In this document: positions 25,604 to 34,767 of the stretch, in pieces
How the letters are laid out: every line of letters starts with the position of its first letter
How positions within the stretch are numbered: the stretch's first letter is position 1
Assembly: GCA_013289695.1 (NCBI GenBank)
Contig: JABCZK010000027.1
Location: forward strand, 1-59,996
Direction of reading: 5' to 3'
DNA length: 59,996 bases
DNA from: Acidobacteriota bacterium
GTDB taxonomy: Bacteria; Acidobacteriota; Terriglobia; Acidiferrales; UBA7541
The notes under the pieces: model-generated
Seen by the model: the letters and a program-made list of their open reading frames with translations, nothing else
The model's database searches: none
Told to the model about the DNA's origin: nothing
Translations under genes and position numbers: made by a program

Positions 25604-26371
25604 ATGTCCGACTTTGCGCAATCACTGCCGTGGGGCCGCGACGAATCTGAATTAGTCACCGAGCTGCAAGCGGGCTCGGACGCGGCATTCGACTGGTTGG
25701 TCACCTATTATCACGCAGGGGTGTACAACCTGGTTTATGGCATTCTTTCGGATTCCGCCGACGCCGCCGACGTCACGCAAGAAGTTTTTCTGCGCGCCTT
25801 TCGCGGGATTCGTGGATTTCGGCAAGGCAGCTCGCTGAAGACGTGGCTGTATCGCATCTCGGTTCGTCAGGCCCTGAATCATCGCCGCTGGTGTTGGCGG
25901 CATCACCGACAACAAGTTTCGATCGACGCGGAAGAAGAAGGCAAGAATCCCGCGCTGGATCTGAAGGATTCCGAGGCCTCTCCTTTGCAACAGTGCGAGA
26001 CGCGAGAAATGCAAGCCACGGTTCGCCGTGCGCTCTCGCAAGTGCCGGATGCATTCCGCGGCGCCGTGATTTTAAGAGATCTCGAAGGCTTGTCCTACGA
26101 AGAGGTGGCTGAAGTGCTGGAAGTATCTGTCGGCACCGTGAAATCCCGCATTCTGCGCGGCCGCCGCTTGTTGAAAGAAATTCTCGATCCGCTGGTGCGA
26201 GCTCCGGAACGGACTCCTTCCGCTTCTCCAGAGCATGCGAGTCTTTCGTATCCGGCAACTTCCGAGCTGCATCCTCATCAGCATCCATCGCCATCCTTCA
26301 CGAAATCCGCGCCGCCACTTTCTGCCGTGGCCGCTCAAGTATCCGCACGGTCGTTGAGAGGTCTCCGATGA
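25604..26371 (+). CDS. ECF-type RNA polymerase sigma factor
   Basis: This is a 255-residue sigma-70 family member. Region 2 spans about 22-98 (DAADVTQEVFLRAFRGIRGF, LKTWLYRISVRQALNHRR). Region 4 spans about 135-195 (LSQVPDAFRGAVILRDLEGLSYEEVAEVLEVSVGTVKSRILRGR). There is no region 3, as in ECF factors. An extra C-terminal tail of about 55 residues rich in Pro, Ser and His is unusual. The stop overlaps the start of the anti-sigma gene by 4 nt, indicating coupled synthesis. Confidence 0.95.
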   Translation: MSDFAQSLPWGRDESELVTELQAGSDAAFDWLVTYYHAGVYNLVYGILSDSADAADVTQEVFLRAFRGIRGFRQGSSLKTWLYRISVRQALNHRRWCWRHHRQQVSIDAEEEGKNPALDLKDSEASPLQQCETREMQATVRRALSQVPDAFRGAVILRDLEGLSYEEVAEVLEVSVGTVKSRILRGRRLLKEILDPLVRAPERTPSASPEHASLSYPATSELHPHQHPSPSFTKSAPPLSAVAAQVSARSLRGLR

Positions 26372-27066
26372 ACTGCCGTCAGGCCGAACGCTACCTCCCG
26401 GGATATCTCGACGGCGCGATTTCGCCGCAGCAACATAGCCTGGTCCGCGAACATCTCGTCGCCTGCGCAGAATGCAACGTGCAACTGGAGCGCTTCCGCC
26501 GCTTGGCTGTTTGTCTTGCGACCGTTGCTGCTGCTCCGCCACCTGCGGATCTTGCGGTGCGCATTCGCATGAGAGCAGTGCAGTCCGGCGCACCCTGGGC
26601 GGACGTTCGCCGCATGTGGTCGCGCGCGGCCGTCACATTTGAAAATATTCTGAAGCCTCTGGCCGTGCCGGCGACGGGCGGAATCTTGACGGCTCTGGTC
26701 GCCTTTGTTCTGATTGTGCAGAATATTCTGGTCGGCGTTCCCATGGGCGGCATCGTGCCCGACGATTTGCCTCTGAACCTGGTGCAGCCCGCGCGCCTGG
26801 AAAGCTTGGCGCCGTTCCCAGTTCCCGGCGTGGTGGCGTCTTCCGCGCACTCCGAGTCCGGCGAATTGCTTTTGGAGGCCACGCTCAACGCATCGGGCGA
26901 AGTCGTCTATTACAAAATTCTTTCCGGCCCTAATGATCAGGCCGTGCAGCGCCAGCTCGATCAGGTGATGCTGTTCTCGCGCTTCCGCCCGCAGTTCAGT
27001 TTTGGGCGTCCGCAGGCAGGCGGCCGCGTCCTGGTAAGCTTCAGCGAAGTGCGCGTCCGCGGGTGA
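26368..27066 (+). CDS. Zinc-type anti-sigma factor with TonB-C-like outer domain
   Basis: This is a 232-residue membrane anti-sigma factor. The N-terminal ZAS domain (1-50) has the H-x3-C-x2-C signature in EHLVACAEC. A membrane helix lies near 103-123 (LTALVAFVLIVQNILVGV). The external part (about 165-232) reads GELLLEATLNASGEVVYYKILSGP...LFSRFRPQFSFG, like the TonB C-terminal energy-transducer fold. It should hold the upstream sigma factor at the membrane until an envelope signal acts. Confidence 0.9.
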   Translation: MNCRQAERYLPGYLDGAISPQQHSLVREHLVACAECNVQLERFRRLAVCLATVAAAPPPADLAVRIRMRAVQSGAPWADVRRMWSRAAVTFENILKPLAVPATGGILTALVAFVLIVQNILVGVPMGGIVPDDLPLNLVQPARLESLAPFPVPGVVASSAHSESGELLLEATLNASGEVVYYKILSGPNDQAVQRQLDQVMLFSRFRPQFSFGRPQAGGRVLVSFSEVRVRG

Positions 27067-27695
27067 CCTTGCGCGTCACCCCGTCGGCTTGTTCGTTCGA
27101 CTTTGTAACGACCGCCGGTTTTTCAGGCGGGCGTCCTTGACGTTGTCGTTGATCTTGCGTTGTCGTCCTGTGATTTCGCGCCGTCATCCTGAGCGCGCTA
27201 GAGCGGGCGAAGGATCTCTCCACGCCTTTCTCTGCGTCCTTTGCGCTAAATGTTCTGCGTTGCTCGAAGCAGAAGGATGACGGCGCAAGTCGCGATTCAG
27301 CCGCTGCTGTTGGAGACGGGTCTTAGATCCGCGCCTACGGATTCAAAGGCAAAGTCAACTGCGCCCGTACCGCGGCGGCGGGACGGCCGGTACCCTTCGA
27401 ACCGGCACTGCCGGCTCTCCGGATGAATCGCGCTGCAGCGCGATTCACAAATTCAACTGCAAAACCTGTACTTCAGCGGGTGGAGCCGCTCGGACTCTGC
27501 GCGCTCCATGTCGTGGCTGAAGCCAACGACCCACACGGATGTTCGAGTCTTCACACAGGCTCGATACTCTGCTGTCTCCTTGACTCTGCTCAGGCTGCCA
27601 TTTAGAGTCTCTCTGCATCTTTTATACAAGACACGCGCACTGCACGGGGCAGCGCGCGAGTTCCTGAATCAAACGCAGCCAACTCGACGAAACAG
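27067..27695. repeat. 629-nt intergenic region filled with dispersed repeats
   Basis: There is no gene. It contains a CGTCATCCTGAGCG...GAAGGATCTCT element (about 27183-27216) and its inverse GAAGGATGACGGCG (about 27272-27285); a block with GGATTCAAAGGCAAAGTCAAC and a CCGGCACTGCCGG palindrome (about 27337-27420); GCGCTGCAGCGCGATTC; and a copy of the GTACTTCAGCGG...GTCGTGGCTGAAGCC element (27468-27534) shared with 35823-35887. Confidence 0.65.
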
Positions 27696-29411
27696 GTGAG
27701 GAGTTCCATCATCCCAAAGCATTCCCAGAAATTTTCAGCGCACGTTTTTCTCGCTGCTATCATCATTTTGCTCGGCACCGCCGCCACTCCCACGACGCGC
27801 GGCCAGGCCGGCCCCGAAGGCGTCCAGACCGGAGTGAGCGTCGAGGCCAGCCAGCAGATTTTCTCCGTAATGTGCGCGCTGGATGCCGCCGGATTCGCCG
27901 CCGACGAGAGCACGCTCACCGAAATGCCTTCGCGCCTGGCGCTGCGCGGAGAATTGCTGAAGCTGCAAGGGCCCGCCACCGACGCTTTGCGCCAGTTCTA
28001 TCGCGATTACGCGCTGGCCGATCCTGGTGAGACGCTTTCGCGCTACATCACGTTCTCGCTGGTGATCGGCCCGCCGCCGAAGTTTACGTTCCTGCTGGAC
28101 CACGAGGCGCTGCCGCCCGACGTTCTGGCCATCGAAGGTTTTCAGGAAATCCTCGTCAATTTTTATCACGAGGCGCATCTCGATCTGCGCTGGGCTTCGG
28201 TGGAACCGGAATACAACCGCGCGATCGAGCGCTACCAGTCTTCGGTGCGCCGCGTCGTCACCGTCTCCGACGCTTACTTGCGTGAAATTTACAAACCGCG
28301 CTACGCGCATTCGTTTACCGTCTACATCGAGCCGCTGGTCGGCAATCGCACCAACTTCCGGAACAACGGCAACCATTACGCGATCGTGGTTGACGGCGGC
28401 CCGCAATTCCCGGAGGCCGACGTTCGTCATGCCTATTTGCATTTCCTGCTCGATCCACTTCCGCTGAAGTACCGCGAGTCCGTGATGAAAAAACGCGGCC
28501 TGCTGAATATTGCCGCGCGCGCGCCCCGCCTTTCCGCCGAATATAAGAACGACTTCATGGCCTACGCCGACGAATGCCTGATCAAGGCCGTCGAGTTGCG
28601 CATTCGCCATCTGAAGCCGGACAAAGAGGAAGCGGTGCTGGCCGAAGACGATCAGGCCGGATTCATCATGGTGCGGTCGTTCGTCGTGCAGTTGCAGAAG
28701 TTTGAGAAAGCGGAGCCTGCGATGTCGTATTATTTCCCCGATTTGATTGATGGGATTAACCTGGAGGCTGAACAGAAGCGCCTGCAGAATTTCCAGTTCG
28801 CGGCATTGACGGAAGCAGGGCCGGAAAAAGCGGCGCCGGGCAGCGCGCGCGGCGGATTGCAGCCGGGACAAGCGCCGAATCCGCAATCGGAGTTGGAAAG
28901 CGCCTTGGCGCAGGGCGATCATGAAGTCGCTTTGCAGGATGCCGTGGCGGCCGGCAAAACTTTTGAGAAGATCCTGGCGAAATATCCGGACAACGCCCGG
29001 GCGAATTTTGGTCTGGCCGTCGCTTCGCTGCTCAATCACGACGCAGACCGCGCACAGGAGCTGTTCGAAAAGTTGGTAAGCGCTGCGCCCGCGGCCTCCG
29101 CTACTGGCTCTGACGCGCAAACGAACGGGCCGGCCTCATCTGCGGCGGTGGCTGCTCAAACGCCTGCCGAGGCAAGTGCTGCTCCGGACCCGAGTATCGT
29201 AGCCTGGTCGCATGTGTATCTCGGACGCCTGCACGATTTCGCGGAAGAGCGCGACCAAGCTGTCAGCGAATATCGCGCAGCGCTCGCGATTGCCGGCGCT
29301 CCGGAAGCTGCTCGCGTGGCCGCGCAGCGCGGAATTGACGCGCCGTACAATCCGCGCGGCGCAGGCGGTGCCAACGGTACAGGTGCCACGGGCGCGCCGC
29401 CAAAACAATAA
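27696..29411 (+). CDS. Secreted protein with degenerate metallopeptidase-like core and TPRs
   Basis: This is a 571-residue exported protein starting at GTG 27696 (signal region HVFLAAIIILLGTAA). Residues about 45-330 form an unassigned domain in which DVRHAYLHFLLDPL resembles a gluzincin helix HExxH with the catalytic Glu replaced by Ala (HAYLH). The last about 190 residues hold TPR-like units (KTFEKILAKYPDNARANFGLAVASLLNHD, VAWSHVYLGRLHDFAEERDQAVSEYRAAL) and a low-complexity end. Peptidase descent is an inference. It is followed by another TPR gene 65 nt downstream. Confidence 0.8.
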   Translation: MRSSIIPKHSQKFSAHVFLAAIIILLGTAATPTTRGQAGPEGVQTGVSVEASQQIFSVMCALDAAGFAADESTLTEMPSRLALRGELLKLQGPATDALRQFYRDYALADPGETLSRYITFSLVIGPPPKFTFLLDHEALPPDVLAIEGFQEILVNFYHEAHLDLRWASVEPEYNRAIERYQSSVRRVVTVSDAYLREIYKPRYAHSFTVYIEPLVGNRTNFRNNGNHYAIVVDGGPQFPEADVRHAYLHFLLDPLPLKYRESVMKKRGLLNIAARAPRLSAEYKNDFMAYADECLIKAVELRIRHLKPDKEEAVLAEDDQAGFIMVRSFVVQLQKFEKAEPAMSYYFPDLIDGINLEAEQKRLQNFQFAALTEAGPEKAAPGSARGGLQPGQAPNPQSELESALAQGDHEVALQDAVAAGKTFEKILAKYPDNARANFGLAVASLLNHDADRAQELFEKLVSAAPAASATGSDAQTNGPASSAAVAAQTPAEASAAPDPSIVAWSHVYLGRLHDFAEERDQAVSEYRAALAIAGAPEAARVAAQRGIDAPYNPRGAGGANGTGATGAPPKQ

Positions 29412-29476
29412 GCTTCGACCTGGGCTTTCAGCCGGCCGCGGGTTCGTAGCTATTCTAAAAAGGAAGGCAACAAAAA

Positions 29477-30352
29477 ATGATGCTCCGTTCAATTCGCAGT
29501 GCTCTCTCAGCTCTTGTGGTGCTCCTCGCCATGTTCCTTGCGGCGCCGAATTCATCGGCGCAGTATCAACAGACCCCGCCGCCGGCTGCCCCGGGCTCCC
29601 AATCAAAGGCGCAGCCGCAAACTCAGAAGGACGGGCAAACCGCGCCCTCAGCTGCAGCGCCGAAGGTAGATCCGGAAGAAGAGGCCGCCTACAAAGCCTT
29701 CAGCGATACGAAACCCCAAGACGCGGACAAGCGCATTCAGCTGGGCGAGCAGTACGTCCAGAAATATCCCAGCGGCAGATATATCGAGCAAGTCTATCAA
29801 GGCCTGACGACCGCCGAATACGAAAAGCAGGAGTTTCCAAAGATGTACGCCGACGCGGATAAGGCGCTGGCCCTGAATCCGGACGACGTCACCGTGCTCG
29901 TCCTGGTCGGTTGGGTAATCCCGCACAACTTCGATCCGAACGATCTCGCAGCGGAAAGCCAGCTCGCCAAGGGCGAGAAGTACGAAAAGCGCGCTTTGGA
30001 CGTTCTCGCGGCTCTTCCCAAGCCCGCGAACTTGACCGACGAACAGTTTGCCAAAGTGAAGGCGCAGGGCGAAGCTCAGGCGCACAGTGGACTGGGGCTG
30101 ATCTATTTCCGCCGCCAGAACTATGAAGAATCCGTCGCCGAGCTGAAAAAATCCACCGCCGACCCCGCCAATCAAGACGCCACCGATTATTACGTGATGG
30201 GCAGGGAACTCAGTAGTCTGAAGCGTTTTTCCGAATCCGCCGACGCGTTCCAGAAGTGCGCGGCGATGCCCGGAGGCCTGCAGGACCGTTGCAAGCAAAT
30301 GGGCGCCGACGCTAAGAAGCAGGCGGCCAGCCAGCCCGCTGCGCCGAAATAG
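29477..30352 (+). CDS. Secreted TPR protein
   Basis: This is a 291-residue exported protein (signal peptide MMLRSIRSALSALVVLLAMF, cleavage near SSAQ). A Gln/Pro/Ala-rich linker runs to about residue 65, then helical TPR-like repeats: ADKALALNPDDVTVLVLVGWV, AHSGLGLIYFRRQNYEESVAELKKS, YYVMGRELSSLKRFSESADAFQKC. No enzyme motif is visible. It sits 18 nt upstream of rnc and is probably co-transcribed with it. AAGGAAGG precedes the ATG. Confidence 0.85.
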   Translation: MMLRSIRSALSALVVLLAMFLAAPNSSAQYQQTPPPAAPGSQSKAQPQTQKDGQTAPSAAAPKVDPEEEAAYKAFSDTKPQDADKRIQLGEQYVQKYPSGRYIEQVYQGLTTAEYEKQEFPKMYADADKALALNPDDVTVLVLVGWVIPHNFDPNDLAAESQLAKGEKYEKRALDVLAALPKPANLTDEQFAKVKAQGEAQAHSGLGLIYFRRQNYEESVAELKKSTADPANQDATDYYVMGRELSSLKRFSESADAFQKCAAMPGGLQDRCKQMGADAKKQAASQPAAPK

Positions 30353-30370
30353 TGGACGGGTGATCGCGCC

Positions 30371-31075
30371 ATGACACCCGAGGAGCGCGCCGAACTCGAA
30401 GCAATTCTCGGCCACCATTTCCAGCGCCCCGAGGAACTCGATCGCGCGCTCACGCACCGCTCGCATCGCCAGACGTCCAAGGGCACGGACAATGAGCGCT
30501 TGGAATTTCTAGGTGATCGCGTTCTTGGGCTGATCGCCAGCGAGCACCTCTGTCGTTCATTTCCTGATTGGGATTCGGGGCAGCTTTCGAAGGGATTGGC
30601 GCGCGTGGTCAGCGCGACGTCTCTGCATGCCGCTGCGAAGAAACTAAGACTTGGGCACTATCTTCGTCTCGGCCCGGGCGAAGAAAAAACCGGTGGCCGC
30701 GACAAGAAGCGGCTGCTGGCCGATGCTTACGAAGCTGTGCTCGCAGCGATTTATCTTGATGCCGGGCTTGCCGCTGCGTCTTCCTTCTTGCGGCGCACGG
30801 TGCTCGATCCTGTTTTGTCCGGACACGGCGAAGGACTCGAACGCGCGGACCACAAGTCGGCCCTGCAGGAATGGCTGCAGCAACGCGCGCGTTCGCCCGT
30901 TGAGTACCGCATTCGCAGCGAGTCCGGGCCCGAACACCAAAAAGTTTTCGAAGTGGAAGTCTGGCACGGCGGCGAACGCCTCTCCGTATCCACGGGCCGC
31001 AGCAAAAAAGAAGCCGAGCAGCAGGCCGCCAGCGCAGCCCTGGAAATTCTGGAGTCCCGCGACGCCAACGTTTAG
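30371..31075 (+). CDS. rnc: Ribonuclease III
   Basis: This is a 234-residue RNase III. The signature NERLEFLGDRVLG (about 40-52) and DAYEAVLAAIYLD (about 118-130) supply the acidic Mg-binding residues. A double-stranded RNA-binding domain is at about 160-230 (DHKSALQEWLQQRARSPVEYRI, GRSKKEAEQQAASAALEIL). It processes rRNA precursors and structured mRNAs in the cytoplasm. Length is normal. Confidence 0.97.
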   Translation: MTPEERAELEAILGHHFQRPEELDRALTHRSHRQTSKGTDNERLEFLGDRVLGLIASEHLCRSFPDWDSGQLSKGLARVVSATSLHAAAKKLRLGHYLRLGPGEEKTGGRDKKRLLADAYEAVLAAIYLDAGLAAASSFLRRTVLDPVLSGHGEGLERADHKSALQEWLQQRARSPVEYRIRSESGPEHQKVFEVEVWHGGERLSVSTGRSKKEAEQQAASAALEILESRDANV

Positions 31076-31245
31076 CCTGGGGTGCAACCCCATGTGCGGG
31101 CGCGGTCGCTCGGCGCCGTCATCCAGCCTGCCCTGCGCGATTTTGCGACGGGAGCGGAGCGAAGGGTCCCTGTTCGATTTTTCCGCGCCGCTCGCGCCCA
31201 CAACCACCCTTGCTGATTTTTTCCCCAAGCTGCTACAGTGAACGC

Positions 31246-32073
31246 ATGGCATCTGAAACCACCGCGCTTCCCGTGCCCGAAGTGTCATCTTCAGCCGAGT
31301 CGGGTGCGTCGGCCGCGCCGCCGCAGAAAATCGTGCGTCGCCGCAGCGGCCTGGCCGAATTTCTGGAGATGCTGCTGGTGACGATGCTGCTCGCCCTCTT
31401 CGGCACCACTTTCATCGTGCAAGCGTTCAAAATTCCTTCGGGCTCGATGGAACCAACTCTGCTGATCGGCGACCACGTCTTCGTGAACAAATTTGTCTTC
31501 GAAGGCACGGGCGCGTGGTACGAAAAATTTCTGCCGTATCGCAATATCCGCCGCGGCGACATCATCGTCTTCAAATTTCCCTTCGACGATCATCCGCACT
31601 ATGTGAAGCGCGTGATCGGACTGCCGGGCGAACGCCTGCGCATCGTGAACGGCGGCGTTTACATCAACGGGGAATTGCTGCGCGAGCCCTACGTGGTGCG
31701 CGACCCGGCGTACCAAGATCCATATGGCGACAATTTTCCGCCGGCCAATCGCGAAGCTTTGGAATTCGTCGCGCGGCGCGAATGGGCCGATCAGCTTTTC
31801 GATTATGTGCGCAACGGCGAGCTGGTCGTTCCCCCCAATCATTATTTCGCGATGGGAGATAATCGCGACCACAGCGCGGACAGCCGCTACTGGGGATTGG
31901 TGGATCGCGACGCGATCATGGGCAAGCCGATGCTGATCTACTGGTCGGTGCGCGCCACCTCCAACGACTATCGCTCGCGCGACGCCTCCAGCGTGCTGCG
32001 CGGCATCGGGCAGACCCTGCTGCACCTGCGCGCGCAAACCCGCTGGAATCGCATGTTGCGCGAGGTCCATTAA
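31246..32073 (+). CDS. lepB: Signal peptidase I
   Basis: This is a 275-residue signal peptidase I from ATG 31246. One membrane helix (EMLLVTMLLALFGTTFIVQAF, about 45-65) precedes the catalytic Ser in IPSGSMEPTLLIGD; the general-base Lys is in HYVKRVIGLPGE, and the box GDNRDHSADSRYWG follows. It releases mature exported proteins at the outer face of the cytoplasmic membrane. TACAGT ends 6 nt before the ATG, another possible near-leaderless start, though rnc lies 170 nt upstream on the same strand. Confidence 0.96.
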   Translation: MASETTALPVPEVSSSAESGASAAPPQKIVRRRSGLAEFLEMLLVTMLLALFGTTFIVQAFKIPSGSMEPTLLIGDHVFVNKFVFEGTGAWYEKFLPYRNIRRGDIIVFKFPFDDHPHYVKRVIGLPGERLRIVNGGVYINGELLREPYVVRDPAYQDPYGDNFPPANREALEFVARREWADQLFDYVRNGELVVPPNHYFAMGDNRDHSADSRYWGLVDRDAIMGKPMLIYWSVRATSNDYRSRDASSVLRGIGQTLLHLRAQTRWNRMLREVH

Positions 32074-32100
32074 CGCGATGGCCGCGCGCCGTCGTTAATC

Positions 32101-34767
32101 ATGCCGCACACACTTTCAGAACCCGTGCTGCACACCACGCCGCCGCTGGAATCGGCGCCGCCGCGTCGCAGCTGGACTCGCTGGCCGCGCTGGATCGTTC
32201 TGCTGTTGATACTTTTATGGCTCGGGGATTTCGGCGTCTCGCTCCTGATCCGCCACACGCGCCTGCAACGCAAACTGACCGCGCGTCTGGAATCCGTTTT
32301 CGGGCGCAGCGTCGAAGTCGGCCGCTACAATTTTTCTCTGTGGGGCGGCCCCACGCTCGAAGCGCAATCCGTCACTTTCGGCGAAGACCCGCGATTCGGA
32401 CATGAATATTTCCTGCGCGCGGATTCGCTCACCGTGCGTCTGCGCTGGCAAAGTTTCTTCCGCGGACATATGGAACTGGGCGCCCTCTCCCTGGAAAGTC
32501 CCCGCCTGAATCTGGTGCGCAATGCCGAAGGCGACTGGAACGTCGCCGAATGGCTGCCCAAGTCCGCGGGGTCCGCGCCGCCCTCGTCATCCGCTCCCGC
32601 GGTGCGCTTCGGCCGCATCGACGTAACCGCCGGGCGCATCAATTTCAAGCGCGGCGACGAAAAACTTCCGTTCGCGCTTACCGATGTGAACGGCTACATG
32701 GAGCCCGACCGCTCCGGCCGCTGGACCCTGAACCTCGAGGCGGTTCCAGCGCGCGCCGCGTTAATCCTCCAACAAGCTGGTACGCTTCGCGTTTCCGGCC
32801 ACGTCGGCGGCACCTCGTCGCGGCTGCGTCCCGCTGTTCTGGACCTGGCGTGGGACGATGCTTCGCTTTCCGACTTACTGCGCCTTGCGCACGGTTATGA
32901 TTTTGGCGTTCGCGGAGATTTGGGCCTCGTTGTGCACGCGGAAACAGACGGCGATAATTGGGCGCTGCAAGGACGCGCCGAACTGCGCCGCTTGCATCGC
33001 TGGGATTTCGCCGTGCGTCCGGACAATCCGGCGGTCAACGTCAACGCGAAAATGATTCTCTTTCCGCTCGCGTCCGGGCTGGACATCACCGAAGCCACCA
33101 TCGAGGCTCCGCATTCCTGGGCGCGCGCCGACGCGCATTTCGCCTGGCCGGCGCCCATTGAAACAGCGCTGGCGCCGCAGGGCCCCGTCGCTCCTCCCGC
33201 TCGAGTCGAAATCACCCAGTCGCAGCTGGATCTCGGCGACGTGCTCGCTTGGATCCGCGCATTTCACTCCAACCTCGCCGCCGATGTAGCGCTGCGCGGT
33301 TTCGCCAGCTTGCATGCGGGATTTTCGGCTTGGCCGCTGCATTTAACTTCTGCATCCGGCGCAATTGCCAACGCGAATCTGTTCGCGGCTGCGCTGCGTG
33401 TTCCCGCGCACCTCAGCCAGGCCCAGTTCCGTTACGACCACGAGGTCTTTACGCTTCTGCCCGCAACGGTTTCGTACGGCGCGACGGATGGCTCATTTCA
33501 CATCGAAGCCGTTGCGAGCCCAGGCCAGCGCGAATTCCCCGTCTATCATTTGTCCGGCAATCTCGCGCAAGTGCGCGATCTGGTGGCCACGGCCGGAGCG
33601 CTCGGTTGGAACATCTCGCGCGGATGGGATCTTGGCGGTCCGGTGCGTTGCGATTTGCGGTGGCAGGGCGCGCGCTTTCCGTGGCAGACGCAGCCTGTCG
33701 GCACCATCGAGTGGGGAGGAGAACCGACCGGCGGCTCGCTGCTCACGCCATTCTTGAATCAGGCGGTGAAGCAGATCAGCGCGCGCGCAGAATTGAAGCC
33801 GGGCTCGCGCCACATCACGCTCACTTCCGCCGAGGCTTTCGGCGCGCGCTGGACCGGCACGTTCGATCGCCGCGACGATCGCCAAGACGCCCCCGCCGCA
33901 TGGCAGTTCGCGCTGTCCACAGATGCGCTTTCCGTCGCGGACGTGGATGGCTGGCTCAATCCGCGCTGGCGGCAAAGTTTTCTGGACCGCATGTTGCCGT
34001 TCCTGAATCCCAGCTCTCCGGCGAATGCCGTGCCGGAAAATCTTCGCGCCGAAGGCCGCATCAATATAGAGGAATTTGCGCTTGCTCCCGTGGCTCTGCG
34101 CCATTTGGAGGGCGACGTTAAAATTGGTGGGCGCCACATCGAAGTTTCGCGCGCCACGGCGCAATTCTTTGGCGGCGCTCTCGAAGGCTCGCTTGACGCG
34201 CAACTCACCGCGGCACCTGTTTACCGGCTCAATCTCAATTATTCTCGCGTGGATCTTGCTGCGCTTTCTTCGGCCTTTCCCACACTGGCCGATTTGTTTG
34301 CCGGCTCGGCTTCCGGCGAGTTCACTGTCGATTCCAGCGGCGCGACGCGCGCCGATCTGGTTTCTTCGCTGGAATGCCGCGGTACCGCGCGCATCACCGA
34401 TGCGAAGTTGCAAAAAATCAGCCTGCTGGAATCCTTGCGCGAAGCCGAGCCGCGTGCCGGCCCAAGTTCCTTCTCTTCGGCTTCTGCCGTGTTCGCTTGC
34501 GGCGATGAAAAAATCTTCTTCCAGCGATTACGCTTTGTCGGCGCGGCGCAGGACGTTGCCGGCTCGGGCTCGGTGGATTTCGCTCACAATCTAGACCTGC
34601 GGCTGCGCGTGATACCCGCCACCGGTGCGCTCGGCGCGCCGCACACAGCCGGCAACTCGACCAAGCTTGTTGAGCTGACCGGGTCCGTGCGTTCCCCGAA
34701 TATCCGGGCAGTTATCCCATCCGCGCCCCGCGCCGCCGAGCAAGATACCACGGAGCAGAGGAATTGA
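32101..34767 (+). CDS. AsmA-family protein
   Basis: This is an 888-residue protein. An N-terminal anchor helix (WIVLLLILLWLGDFGVSLLI, about 30-49) is followed by the AsmA N-terminal pattern (RLESVFGRSVEVGRYNFSLWGGPTLEAQSVTFGEDPRFG) and long beta-rich repeats. The C-terminal part (LEGDVKIGGRHIEVSRATAQFFGGALEGSLDAQL, FAHNLDLRLRVIP) matches the AsmA C-terminal region. Members bridge the inner and outer membrane and are linked to lipid transport. Its stop overlaps the start of the next gene by 4 nt and lepB ends 27 nt upstream. Confidence 0.9.
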   Translation: MPHTLSEPVLHTTPPLESAPPRRSWTRWPRWIVLLLILLWLGDFGVSLLIRHTRLQRKLTARLESVFGRSVEVGRYNFSLWGGPTLEAQSVTFGEDPRFGHEYFLRADSLTVRLRWQSFFRGHMELGALSLESPRLNLVRNAEGDWNVAEWLPKSAGSAPPSSSAPAVRFGRIDVTAGRINFKRGDEKLPFALTDVNGYMEPDRSGRWTLNLEAVPARAALILQQAGTLRVSGHVGGTSSRLRPAVLDLAWDDASLSDLLRLAHGYDFGVRGDLGLVVHAETDGDNWALQGRAELRRLHRWDFAVRPDNPAVNVNAKMILFPLASGLDITEATIEAPHSWARADAHFAWPAPIETALAPQGPVAPPARVEITQSQLDLGDVLAWIRAFHSNLAADVALRGFASLHAGFSAWPLHLTSASGAIANANLFAAALRVPAHLSQAQFRYDHEVFTLLPATVSYGATDGSFHIEAVASPGQREFPVYHLSGNLAQVRDLVATAGALGWNISRGWDLGGPVRCDLRWQGARFPWQTQPVGTIEWGGEPTGGSLLTPFLNQAVKQISARAELKPGSRHITLTSAEAFGARWTGTFDRRDDRQDAPAAWQFALSTDALSVADVDGWLNPRWRQSFLDRMLPFLNPSSPANAVPENLRAEGRINIEEFALAPVALRHLEGDVKIGGRHIEVSRATAQFFGGALEGSLDAQLTAAPVYRLNLNYSRVDLAALSSAFPTLADLFAGSASGEFTVDSSGATRADLVSSLECRGTARITDAKLQKISLLESLREAEPRAGPSSFSSASAVFACGDEKIFFQRLRFVGAAQDVAGSGSVDFAHNLDLRLRVIPATGALGAPHTAGNSTKLVELTGSVRSPNIRAVIPSAPRAAEQDTTEQRN

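Noticed and set aside
27735..29120. 461-codon minus-strand open frame
   Set aside because: Antisense to the exported TPR gene, His/Arg/Gln-rich translation typical of shadow frames.
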